A DNA stretch of 64,000 bases from Hibiscus mutabilis (Eukaryota; Streptophyta; Magnoliopsida; Malvales; Malvaceae): NCBI GenBank assembly GCA_019671005.1, contig CM033721.1, positions 58,094,284-58,158,283 on the forward strand, read 5' to 3'. The notes beneath the pieces are model-generated. The model was not told the origin of the DNA and did no database searches. It saw only the letters and a program-made list of their open reading frames with translations. Of the stretch, positions 1 through 10,900 are shown piece by piece (within the stretch, counting starts at the first letter, position 1; every line of letters starts with the position of its first letter). The translations under genes were made by a program, and so were the position numbers.

Positions 1-510
1 TATATTAGTATTTATTATGTTAGTATTTATTCATATTTTTATCACAGTGTATTTATTTATATTTGACATGTTTTTTAAGTTTGCATAACGGACATATATT
101 TTGTCAATGTGGTACCCTTTTATTCGAGAGTAAACGAGGTCAGTATCAGGCGTAGTGATAGTGGTTGGACGTTTACTCTCGAATAACGGGGCCTTTAAAA
201 TCTACTCGCATTTATAACCGAATTTTAATCTAATCGTCACTTTAATCCGGAAAGTTTAATATTAATAAAGCGGTAATTATTAAAGTACCAATTTTGGGCG
301 GTGTGGGGTGCTAATCCTTCCCCATCCGTAACCGACTCCCGAACCCATCAATTTTAAATCTCTAGTTTTTTATGGTGTCCGGCCTACCTAAGTGGCCGGT
401 GGCAACTCCAATTTTAAATAAAATGCGGGTTTTCTAAAACCCCATGCGGAATACAACATTTTCCAAAAAAAAATAAAACTCATTTTTTAGCGAGAAAAAA
501 CATCGCTACA
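1..510 (+). repeat. 5' LTR, 3' portion only
   Basis: It matches the last roughly 494 bases of the 3' LTR, with one insertion of about 16 bases near the start and scattered substitutions. It ends at GCTACA immediately before the primer binding site. The missing upstream part should be about 810 bases, judging by the complete 3' LTR. Confidence 0.88.
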
Positions 511-512
511 GA

Positions 513-530
513 TGGCGACTCCGCTGGGGA
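513..530 (+). other. Primer binding site (tRNA-Arg-like)
   Basis: TGGCGACTCCGCTGGGGA starts two bases after the LTR end. Its complement ends CGGAGTCGCCA, which fits a mature tRNA-Arg 3' end with CCA. Ogre elements are known to prime with tRNA-Arg. The tRNA match is from memory, not a search. Confidence 0.7.
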
Positions 531-2474
531 AATTTTTGTTTTTCAAAAACAAATGAGAGTCGAGCTTTTTCAAATAATTACAGCTCTATTAATATTGGAA
601 ATTCCGGATTTAAGTGACTATTAAACTAACATTCGGGTATAATGGCGCGTTTATTTTAACGCGTTTAAAATATGGCATATAAACCCATTTTTTTAAGTGG
701 GGGGAAAACGCTAATGCTTTCGTGGAGATATCGTTCTCCCGTATGGGCCTAGCAAGTACCTTCGGGGCTCGAGTACCTTATACTTTCGTGAGGATATCGT
801 TCCTTCGTAGGGTATAAGCGAATGGGTCCCCCTGAATTGAACCTGGTTGAAAGGAGCCTATAATGGGTGATGACCGGGGGCCTTGCTACTCTTAGTAGAG
901 GACAGCAAGGACAATTCAGGTACCTCTTAGCACCAAAACTGCATATAGTGAGCCGTATGAGCCAACCCCTTTAGAGCCATATAAAACTCTGCCCGATTAG
1001 TGGTCACCCTATTTAGGCTCTGGTGCCTTATTTCTTGTTTATGTACAGTTTATTACTCTATTTTTGTTATATTTATCATTTGTTTTATTTAATCATTTTA
1101 TTTTGTACTAACTCGTTTTATTTTATTCTCATCGCACTGAGTTCACCTGCATCATTGCACAACATCATCACAATCTTAATTTTGCATTGCATCGATTTAG
1201 GACACATTTTGCATGCATTCATTTTCAGAATAATAAAATTAATCATCGGGTTGCCCCATTAAATACAACAAAGATGGTCGATCTAGCACCTTATAAAGCC
1301 TCTTACAAAAGTTTGGTCTTGGGGCATGTCCAAAAGTACCCCCACATCTTTTACAAACATTATGCCTCTAACAAGGCCTCAGTCCGGGGGCATTCTTTGC
1401 CAAGGTCCACCCTTCATTGTCGAGTCAAACTCTTGCATCTTTGATCACAATCTGCAAAATTGCACCCAATCAAAAATAATAAGCTACCATGAACCAACAC
1501 AATTTATAAACCCAACCTAGGGGGCAACAGAATCCACACTCAAAGTGTCAAATTCAAGAACAGTTTCAGACGATGGCATAGGGATGAATAAAATGTTGGG
1601 GCATGCACCCAGATGACTGATCGAACCCAAGTTGAGGTTGGGGCACCGTCACATACAAAAAACCAAGATCCTGACGGGACCAGTGAGGAGTCGGGCATCC
1701 CCTTTGAGGGCAAAAAAATCATATCACATTCATTCATTCATCTTGCATACGTCATACATTTAGATTAAGTGCATACACCAAAATCACCATGCATTTAAGA
1801 TAGTCACATGCATTTAGGTATAAAAATCATGTATGCATTTTTGCTTACAAACAGGTTCAAAAAGAGACCGAACATCCTCAACCGTGGGGGCAACAACCTG
1901 ACGGCCAACCTTAGTCTTAGAGGAGGCCAAACACAAAGAGGATGTTGAAACATTAATAAAAGGTAACAGTGAAAATTTTGTGAACATTTACTGATTAATA
2001 TTTATTCATTTTTAGGTCATACCCCTCCGCCAGTAGAGCAGCAGAAGTAACCCTTTTCCAGATCTTGCCTTCGTCATTGTTGATAGGCCAACAATTTCCA
2101 GATTTTTCTTTACCGCTGATGGTGCAACAATATAGACATCATGAAGATCTTGTTTCTCCATTGATGGTGCAACAGATCTGAACCTTTCCCCAAGCAGATC
2201 GAATTTCTATTCAAGTCTTGTTTCTCCGCTGACGGTGCAGCCAGGCCTAATTTGTTCTCAAGTTTTACTTCCTTGTACAGTTCAAGAAAAAAAAAGAAAA
2301 ATTATCAAAAAAAAGAGAATTAAAAAATTTTGAAAAAGGAAAGATCAAAAAGAAAAATTATCAAAAAAAAAGAATTGAAAAGTCGAAAAAATAAAAAAAA
2401 AAGTAAAAGTGAAGAAAAATGAATGAAATGAAAAATCAAAAGAAATTTTATCAACTTTCGTCACTCGATCTAGT

Positions 2475-3300
2475 CCTCCGCTGATGGAGTGACCGGGTCC
2501 AAGCTCCCGTCGTCCTCTGATTCTGCTCTCCGCTGATGGTGTAGCCGGTTCCAGGTCGTCATTGACCAATCCAGTCCTCCGCTGATGGAGTGACCGGGTC
2601 CAAGCTCCCGTCGTCCTCTGATCCTGCTCTCCGCTGATGGTGTAGCCGGTTCCAGGTCGTAATTGTCCAATCCAGTCCTCCGTTGATGGAGTGACCGGGT
2701 CTAAGCTCTCGTTGCCCTCAGATCCTGCTCTCCGCTGATGGTGTAGCCGGTTCTAGGTTATCATTGTCCAATCCAGTCCTCCGCTGATGGAGTGACCGGG
2801 TCCAAGCTCCCGTCGCCCTCAGATCCTGCTCTCCGCTGATGGTGTAGCCGGTTCCAGGTCGTCATTATCCAATCCAGTCCTTCGCTGATGGAGTGGTCGG
2901 GTCCAAGCTCCCTTTGCCCTCAGATCATGCTCTCCGCTGATGGTGTAGCCGGTTCCAGGTCGTCATTGTCCAATCTGGTCCGCCGCTGATGGAGTGGCCG
3001 GGTCCAAGCTCCCGTCGCCCTCAGATCCTGCTCTCCGCTGATGGTGTAGCCGGTTTCAGGTCGTCATTGTCCAATCTGGTCCTCCGCTGATAGAGTGACC
3101 GGGTCCAAGCTCCCGTCGTCCTTTGATCCTGCTCTCCGCTGATGGTGTAGCCGGTTCTAGGTCGTCATTGTCCAATCCAATCCTCCGCTGATGGAGTGAC
3201 CGGGTCTAAGCTCTCGTCGCCCTCAGATCCTGCTCTCCGCTGATGGTGTAGCCGGTTCTAGGTCATCATTATCCGATCCAGTCCTCCGCTGATGGAGTGG
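2475..3300 (+). repeat. Tandem array, 101-bp unit (about 8 copies)
   Basis: The start of each unit (CCTCCGCTGATGGAGTG) falls at 2475, 2576, 2677, 2778, 2879, 2980, 3081, 3182 and 3283, so the period is exactly 101 bp. Each unit is itself a diverged dimer, because CGCTGATGG recurs about 50 bp later followed by TGTAGCCGGT. It lies inside the retroelement interior. Part of it reads through as a repeated peptide on the minus strand, with no sign of being a real protein. Confidence 0.93.
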
Positions 3301-3570
3301 CTAGGTCCCGATTCTTTCTTTGTCCCTACTTATCCGCCGATGGTGTAGTAGGATTCCAGTTAATATTTCTGTTTCTCCGTTGATAGATCCAACTTTACTG
3401 ATTTTCAGGTTTTCTTTATTAATGTTGTAGCTAGAAAACAAATAAAAAAATAAAAAAGAAGAAAAAATCAGAAAAAAAAAAAAGAAAAAAGAAAAAAGAA
3501 AAAAAAAAAAAAAAAAAAAAATCAAGAAAAATAAAAATGAAAAATGAGCTTTCAATCAAATTCTGATAAT

Positions 3571-3946
3571 GCCTCTTCGTCAGAGTCGTAGCTTGATCAC
3601 AAAAAAAGAAGAAAGAAAGAGAACAACTATCCGATCCTGCCTCTTCGTCGGTGTCGTAGCTGGATCAAATCCCCAAACCTTGCCTCTTCGTCGGTGTTGT
3701 AGCTTGGTCAAATCTAACTTTCGGTTCTGCCTCTTCGTCGGTGTTGTAGCTGAACCAAATTCACTAACTTCCGGTCTTGCCTCTTTGTTGGTGTTGTAGC
3801 TAGACCAAATTCACTAACTCTTGATCCTGCCTCTACGTCGGTGTTGTAGCTGGATCAACATCACTAACTTTAGACCATGCCTCTTCGTCGGTGTTGTAGC
3901 TTGGTCAAAATTCACCAACTTTCAAGTTTTAAGAAAAAAATTCAGA

Positions 3947-3977
<31 letters not shown>

Positions 3978-4190
3978 AATATGAAAAAAAACAAAAGCAG
4001 AGAAAGAAGAAACAAAAAAAAAGAGAGAAAACTTGTCAGTTTTTTGATCTTGCCTCTTCGTCAGAGTTGTAGCTGGATCAGACATCAAAACTTTCACCTA
4101 TCGGTCTTGCCTCCTCGTCAGTGTTGCAGCTGGATCGAATTTTGTAGACCCTGCCTCTTCGTCGGTGTTGCAGCTGGGTCGAACTCTCTT
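3571..4190 (+). repeat. Tandem array, 50-bp unit related to the 101-bp array
   Basis: GCCTCTTCGTCGGTGTTGTA-type units begin at 3729, 3779, 3829 and 3879 (period 50 bp). Less regular copies occur at 3571, 3639 and 3682 and, after an A-rich interruption, from about 4050 to 4190. The core CTCTTCGTCGGTGTTGTAGC aligns with CTCCGCTGATGGTGTAGCC of the 101-bp array, so both arrays appear to be diverged forms of one ancestral roughly 50-bp repeat. Weaker copies start near 2035. Confidence 0.88.
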
Positions 4191-4439
4191 TCGGTATTAG
4201 CTTATTATCAATAATGTAGTGAGTTGCTCTCATTTTGCTTCCTCAACCCCATTTTGAAGGTTTTGCTTCCCCAAAAGTGACAAGGTGGATCAATCAAGAC
4301 AAGAAAGAAGACCTGCATCAAAGAGAAAGAAGATCTACCGAAGAAAGAAGACACGCATCAAAAGAGGAGAAGTTCAGCCAGACCGGACAAAAATGGTTAT
4401 TCTTTTGTCTTTGCTCTATTCGTGTCACACAGCAATGAG

Positions 4440-4453
4440 CAAAGAGGGGCAGC
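4440..4453 (+). other. Polypurine tract
   Basis: The purine-rich run CAAAGAGGGGCAGC ends exactly where the 3' LTR begins with TG. This is the expected place for the plus-strand primer of an LTR retrotransposon. Confidence 0.7.
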
Positions 4454-5774
4454 TGTAATACCCATTTTTTGTCCGGGCCCCAAATTATATTCGAACCATT
4501 TACACTATTCCAAAAAATATATACAAAATTCAAAAAAAAGAGGGCAAAAAAGGGGGCATGTCGCCCCATGTCCTGCCACATGCTCTCATACCCTTCAATT
4601 TCCACGTGTTCCCCCTCATCCCTTGACTTTGCCTATAAATAGGCCATGGAATTGGAAATTGAATGGCAATTGAGGCAAAGGCAATTGAAGAAGCAATTGC
4701 AGCAAGAAATGACAGCAATTGAAGCCAAAGGCAATCGGCGAGCCAAAAATAAGGAGCTTAGGCTCCTGCTAGTCCAGATCGGGCGTGTCCCGGTCATAGT
4801 CGATTCGATCGGGGTCCTATTTTGGATCCGATCTAGTTAATATTTTTGGAGAGGTCGTGGTAGATCTCGGTGGGGTCCAGTCGGGGTTCGTCATTCGAAC
4901 TCCTAGTTAGGTATATTTTCTTTCTTTTTTTATTTATGTTGTAATTTTTATATTTTAATGAAGTAGTAGTTAATTTAAAATTGTGTTTTTAATTTGTATG
5001 TTTATCTATGTTTTAGATTAGTATGCTTTAAATTTATGTTTTAGACTAGTATTTTATTTATGTTAGATATGTTTTTATTTATAAGTTAGATTAATATTTA
5101 TGTATGTATGTTTTAGATTAGTATTTTATTTATGTTAGATATGTTTTTATTTATAAGTTAGATTAATATTTTTAAATTTATGTTTTATATTAATATTTTA
5201 TTTGTGTTAGATTTGTTTTTATTTATGTGTTAAATTAATAGTTATGTATGTATGTTTTTAGATTAATATTTTATTCATGTTATATTAGTATTTATTTATA
5301 TTTTTATCACAGTTTATTTATTTATATTTGCCATGTTTTTTAAGTTTGCATAACGGACATATATTTTGTCAATGCGGTACCCTTTTATTCGAGAGTAAAC
5401 AGGGCCAATATCAAGCGTAGTGATAGTGGTTGGACGTTTACTCTCGAATAACGGGGCCTTTAAAATCTACTCGCATTTATAATTGAATTTTAATCTAATC
5501 GTCACTTTAATCCGGAAAGTTTAATATTAATAAAGCGGTAATTATTAAAGTACCAATTTTGGGCGGTGTGGGGGTGCTAATCCTTCCTATCCGTAACCGA
5601 CTCCCGAACCCATCAATTTTAAATCTCTGGTTTTTTATGGTGTCCGGCCTACCTAAGTGGCCGGTGGCGACTCCAATTTTAAATAAAATGCGGGTTTTCT
5701 AAAACCCCACGCGGAATACAACATTTTCCAAAAAAAATAAAACTCATTTTTTAGCGAGAAAAAACATTGCTACA
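4454..5774 (+). repeat. 3' LTR, complete (1321 bp)
   Basis: It runs from TGTAATACCC to GCTACA. A promoter-like TATAAATAGG lies near 4634-4643, followed by AT-rich sequence with diverged direct repeats of TTAGATTAGTATTTTATTTATG type (about 5000-5290). The last 494 bases equal the 5' LTR copy at the window start. Confidence 0.87.
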
Positions 5775-7009
5775 CTAAACTCGGATTAGAGAAGAATATG
5801 GCACATGGGTTCTCTCTATTGGAACTATGTTTCTATTTATTTTTGTTTTTAATCGGTCGGGTGCTTTTTACCTTGGAAAATTATACAATTATCTTATGGA
5901 GCTAAAAAAAATAACGAGTTGCTCATGAACTCATCGAGTTGAGTTGAACTTTACTCGAGTCGACTCTCTAAAATCTTGAGTCGAGCGTTAACTGAATTTT
6001 GACCGAGTCAAGCTCGAATTGTTTGCGAGTTGCTCAACTCAATAAACACCCCTAATCCAGCCCCTATTCCTTTTATATAAAACTTGAACAAGGCTGAATT
6101 ACGTTTAAAAAAGGGAGGTGAGAATTCGAATTTCAATATGAAAAAATAATACATCTTTTTTTAATAAAAAGATATCTATTTTTTAAAATAGAAAATCAAA
6201 AAATTCATTAATTGATTTAGTGACTAAAAATATTAATATTGTCTTCATTTTGTATAAATTCAAATCCTGACATCAGAATATAATGCCTCTTTATTTAATA
6301 AAAAATTTAGAATTGATTAAGATTAAAATGATGGCGATCATAGATTTGATTGATTAAAGCTTCTAACTATTAATGCGTAATAACATAATTTTTTATTAAA
6401 TTTTTCGAGGTCAAAATCGCTTTGTTGGACAAAAATCTTTTATTTTTTAATATTTTTTGTGGCCCAACACTAGAAAGTTAAATTATAAGTTATAATCTTA
6501 ACAATTAAATCCTAAACTTTAAATCTTAAATTCTAAACCTATTTTATTTAATGATGGTACATAAATAAAGGCACAAAAAAACAGTATTTCTAATAATATT
6601 TTGTCACTTCTAATAATTATGTATAAAATTGTTTTCTTTAAGTTACATGAAAATTGTTTTATATGAATTTAATATGATAAAAATGCTTTCTATGAATTTT
6701 ATCAACCATCTTTGAAATAGGGGATTAAAAAAATTCTCGGTTGATGTATTTTTTTTAATTGTATGTTCATCACTCGTTAAGAATAATTTTTTAAAAGTAA
6801 CAACCGTTCAAAAGAAAAACCACTCCTAAAATTCTAAATAGCATAAAATTTCTTTAAAAAGGTTAGGTAACTAAACATTGATATAATATCAATTAATTAC
6901 ATATCCAATTAATTTGTTTTCATAAATTACAATAAAAAAGAGATAAAAGTGTTAAAAAGTTGTAACATTAAAATCACATAATGTTGAAAAGTACCATAAC
7001 GTTTAATTA
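5775..7009. other. AT-rich intergenic DNA without a recognisable gene
   Basis: Between the retroelement and a small inverted-repeat element I see no coding potential. At 5905-6055 there is a CGAGTT/GAGTCGAG-rich stretch typical of degenerate dispersed plant repeats. Around 6200-6302 is a SINE-like unit. The remainder is AT-rich and low in complexity. Confidence 0.6.
6200..6302 (+). repeat. SINE-like unit, degenerate
   Basis: The order of motifs matches a better copy at 56346-56467: a TTTAGTGACTAA-type A-box region, then AAATTCAAATCCTG resembling a Pol III B box, then a 3' end CCTCTTTATTTAATAAAAAA. The second copy ends CCTCTATTTAATAAAAA. The shared 3' end and box spacing suggest one tRNA-derived SINE family. 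Confidence 0.4.
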
Positions 7010-7395
7010 AATAATAATTTTAGTTTCTATTTTTTTAACTAATTTAACTCATAATATTTTATTTTAGGTTAAAATAACTCCTTTGCAGGTGAAAACTGTC
7101 AGTCAACTGACGATAAACAATTTGAATAATGTGACATATCTACATGACAATACACGTTGTGATAGCGGTGTCATATAAATAAATATGCCGACTTTATATA
7201 ATGACACTACTCAAAAAATATTTTTATAAAATTGTATGAAATATAAAATATTTTTTTCTTCTAACGTGTCATTATGTCAAGTTATTTCAAGTTGTTTATC
7301 ATTAATTGACTAATAGCTTTCATCTGCAGAATATTTTGACTGAAAATAAAACGCTAAAAAATAAATTAATTCTAAAAAATAAATGTCAAAACAAC
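7010..7395. mobile_element. Inverted-repeat MITE, about 390 bp
   Basis: The left arm (about 7050-7135) contains GATAAACAATTTGAATAATG. The right arm, read on the other strand (about 7270-7360), contains GATAAACAACTTGAAATAAC, and similarity continues on both sides of these blocks. The arms are roughly 130-170 bp with many substitutions, so it is an old copy. The ends are approximate and I could not fix a target duplication. Confidence 0.6.
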
Positions 7396-7990
7396 TATAT
7401 TATCAAACATTAATGATATTTTTTGACTTCATGTCAATTAAAATTCTATTCATGTAATTAATTTTCTTATTAGTGCGATGCACGTAAGTATTGCACATAT
7501 TAATTGAAACATAATAAATATTTTAAAAAGTTGTAAAATTAGGATTTGAAGACTAAATGAAACAATAAGGCTGATGATCGAATTTCCTATTGGACTGAAT
7601 CATACTAATATCACTACAAACTACAAGAAAGGGGGGGGGGGATACTAAAACAGCATAAATAAAAATACAAACACTACCAAGAAAGTTGAAAACTTTATAA
7701 TAATGTACAGACTAGAAGACAGTAGACTAATGAATCTCAGAACAGCATGCAAAAAAAAAAAAAAAAAAAACAAAGGGTTTGGGGTTTTATGAAGCTAAAG
7801 AGAGAGCAGCAGTAGAGTAGAAAAGTCGTTACTTGGTGAGAAAGTATTAAGAAAAAGGGAGGAATTTTTTGTCCTTGTTTTTTCCCCTCTCTCTCTACAT
7901 GTAAGAGTCCCTCGGCGGTACTACTCTCTTTATAACGTACTTCTGTTATAAGGGTATCAAGTTTTTTTTTTCACGCTTTTCGGGTCTTCG
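7396..7990 (+). promoter_or_regulatory. Upstream region and 5' leader of the IDM1-like gene
   Basis: The stretch includes homopolymers (G run near 7629-7638, A run near 7750-7769) and a CT-rich leader (CTCTCTCTCTAC, near 7888). A TATA-like CTTTATAAC lies near 7929 and a T run just upstream of the ATG at 7991. No other gene is seen. The transcription start is not determined. Confidence 0.4.
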
Positions 7991-10900
7991 ATGGCGGTGA
8001 CTGGTTTTTTAGAAGACAAAGGCTCTGCTTTGAGGAAGAGGAAACGTAAGAGAGTTTTTGAAAGAAAGAAATTTGATGTTAATGAACAAGTCGAGGTAAT
8101 GTGGTTATTCCCATTATCGTCCACCCCCCCCCCCTCTTTAATTATGATTTTCTTGGTTGGTTTCTTTCTTTCCTTTTAGGGGTTTCAGATTCTGGGTTGT
8201 GATTATCTTGGGTCTTATTGAGTTTTCTAAATGTGGGTGTTTTTTGGTGAATTTTTTATTTTTATTTTTTTAGGATTGTAGAATTGGGTTGTATTGGGTT
8301 TTGTTTATTGATGAAAGTTAATCAGTGTTATAGAGCTGCATTGTGCTGTTTGATTGTATACCTCATTAGCAACACGCGTATAAGCCTGGTTTGGGGTCTG
8401 TTTGGTTGCCATGCAATGTTCCTTAGTAGTTCGTTTCAGAATTCTGGAGTCATTTGTTTTGATCATTTACATTTTGAATATGAATATTGATGGATTTGTT
8501 CTTCGCATAATAAAGTTGAAATCTTGTAGGTGAGGAGTGTTGAAGATGGGTTTCAGGGTTCATGGCATCATGGGACTGTTATTTCATGGAACAAGCAAGG
8601 GTGTCACGTCAAGTATGATCATCTTCTTCTTGATGATGGTTCTGATAGGCTCGTCGACATTGTGGGTGTTTCTCCTGTAATAAATGTTTTCGCTTGTCCA
8701 TGTGAGACTCACTATAACTATCGGGGGACTATAAGGCAATTGCCGCCTAAACTAGAGTTCTGCAAATGGAACATTTGCTACGGGCTCTGTGTCGATGTAT
8801 GGTATAATGATGCTTGGTGGGAAGGTGTTATTTTGGACCATGAAGATGGTTTAGAGAAGAGGAGAGTTTTCTTCCCTGATTTGGGTGATGAAATGACTGC
8901 TGAAATTGACAACTTACGGATTACTCAAGATTGGGATGACTTCGAAGAGGAGTGGCAACCACGTGGAACCTGGTTTTTTCTTGAGCTGATTGAACAATAT
9001 GGGCAAGAGTGGTTTCTTTCCGTTTCTGTGCAACAACTTTGGTATGATTTACGGGAGAGAAAGGGTTTTCAAAATGTTAGAGAGTGGACATTTTCTTGTG
9101 AGTCTTTGTGGAAGGAATTGGTGCCAGAAGTAATAAAAGATAACCATAAAATCACCGTGGGTCATTTTGTCAAGGTGTTAGGCCTTCCTGGTTCCTCGCA
9201 ACCAGAATCCAAATCAGAAGAGGAGCCTGCTATAAGGGATCCAGAAGTTAATACGAGTACTGATGAAAATTTAGGTGACACTTTTGCTCTTGGACCGGTG
9301 AAGAATCAAGTTAAAAGTACTTTGTTGAGTCCAGACACAGCTAGAATTCTGTCAATTCAAAGAAAAACTAGTTCTGGTCAGTTGATGAATGTTTTCAAGG
9401 ATGATAACAATGTTTTGTCCGAACCTAATGAACCCCGTCTCAATAAAGCTGCCTGTAGTTTACCTGAGGCTTTGTTGATCTCACCCTCTGTTGTAGATGG
9501 AATTCCTTGCATCTTTTCTGTAGCTAGCAGTGAAGTAGTTTCCGGAACTGATACAGATATGGCTCAAAGGAGGGCTAAACATTCAGGGCTTAATGTAACT
9601 GGAACATGGGTGCCTGCTGACCTTGAGATTGTTTCTAAGGCTGAGTCATGCCCTTATGCCATTACCAAATACGTTCTTGCTAGTAAGAAACCTGATAATG
9701 CTCTGCTAACTGATGTTAGGAAGCATCTTCTCTATCATGGATGGAAAATGGAGACCAAGCAAGATGGAAAAATTATCAGATGGCGATACTTCTCACCTGA
9801 TGGGCATTGTTATTACTCTCTTCATCAGATCTGTTTAGATCTGACAGATCGCTCCGGAAAGCGAATATGTTCAAACAACAAAAATGTACATGTTGAACCA
9901 AACATCAAAGATCTAGGTGTTGTTGGACCAAACATCAAGGGACTACATTTTGTTGAACCAGAATATTGCCCTCAAGCTGTATTGGACTGGTCTAAGGCTG
10001 AATTGGATGAGATTCGCAAATGCAAGAGAAGTGACATGACGCTAAAGGCAAGAAAGCATCTGTCATGGCTGGGTTGGGCGTTTCACTATGCAACCAAATA
10101 TGGAAAGCGCTACTTATGCTACACTTCGCCAAGAGGAAGGATGTACCAGTCACTTCGGGAAGCCTGCAAAAACTGTATAAAAGAAGGTGGACTTTCTCAA
10201 ACTGATGCTTCTCCTTCTAGACCAGTGGAAATAATTAATGCTGTTGAGGAGATTGATTGTCAGTTAGCAAGTGAAAAGCTTTCTTCTGCACTTGCTATTG
10301 TGGATATCCAGAAAAGCTCGATGCCATCAAATACTGAATCTGAAAACTGGTCTGAGAAGTGTTATTCGAGATTTGAGAGAAGAAATGTTGTTGAGAAAAG
10401 TAGAGTCATTCAAAAGTATAAAAGGAAGAGAAGGGATAGTTTAACATATCTTGCATTTGACTTAAAAAGAAGGCGAGCTGACTTACCTGTTAAATACACT
10501 AGCATCTCAAGATTGAAAGGTGGAAAGTCACCTGCAGCACTGATCAAGGTAAGAGAGAATCTTAAAGGTAGCCAACATAACCGTGTGCTACGATCAACCA
10601 AAAGAGTGCAGCAGATTGTAACTCCTAGTTCATTGCATCAAAATCCACGAACTGTGCTGTCTTGGTTAATAGATAAAAATATTGTTTTGCCAAAGTCAAA
10701 AGTACATTACTGCGGGAAGAAGCAGTTAGAAGGTGAAGGGAGGATAACTCGTAATGGAATTCTGTGCAAATGTTGTGGCAAGGTATACACTCTTGGTGGT
10801 TTTGTAGCACATGGCGGTGGTGACAACCACAGACCAGCTGCCAAGATCTTATTGGAAGATGGCAGGTCTCTTTTGGACTGCCAGATGCAAGTAATTCAAA

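Larger units (their letters stand above)
1..5774 (+). mobile_element. Non-autonomous Ogre/Tat-like LTR retrotransposon (5' end cut by window)
   Basis: The first 510 bases recur almost unchanged at about 5281-5774, giving two direct LTRs. The 3' LTR begins TGTAATACCC just after a purine-rich tract and ends GCTACA, so it has the usual TG...CA ends. Directly after the 5' LTR is an 18-base primer binding site whose complement resembles the 3' end of tRNA-Arg, as is typical of Ogre/Tat Gypsy elements. The interior of about 3.9 kb has no gag, protease, RT or integrase. It is filled instead with a roughly 50-bp periodic repeat and poly-A-rich tracts, so the element would depend on proteins from elsewhere (a LARD-like derivative). 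The target duplication cannot be tested because the left flank is outside the window. The short reading frames inside are repeat translations. Confidence 0.85.

Noticed and set aside
2345..2670. Minus-strand open frames with a repeated peptide (DLEPATPSAESRIRGRRELG)
   Set aside because: They are translations of the 101-bp tandem array. The peptide repeats with the DNA unit, frames break between units, and nothing marks a gene.
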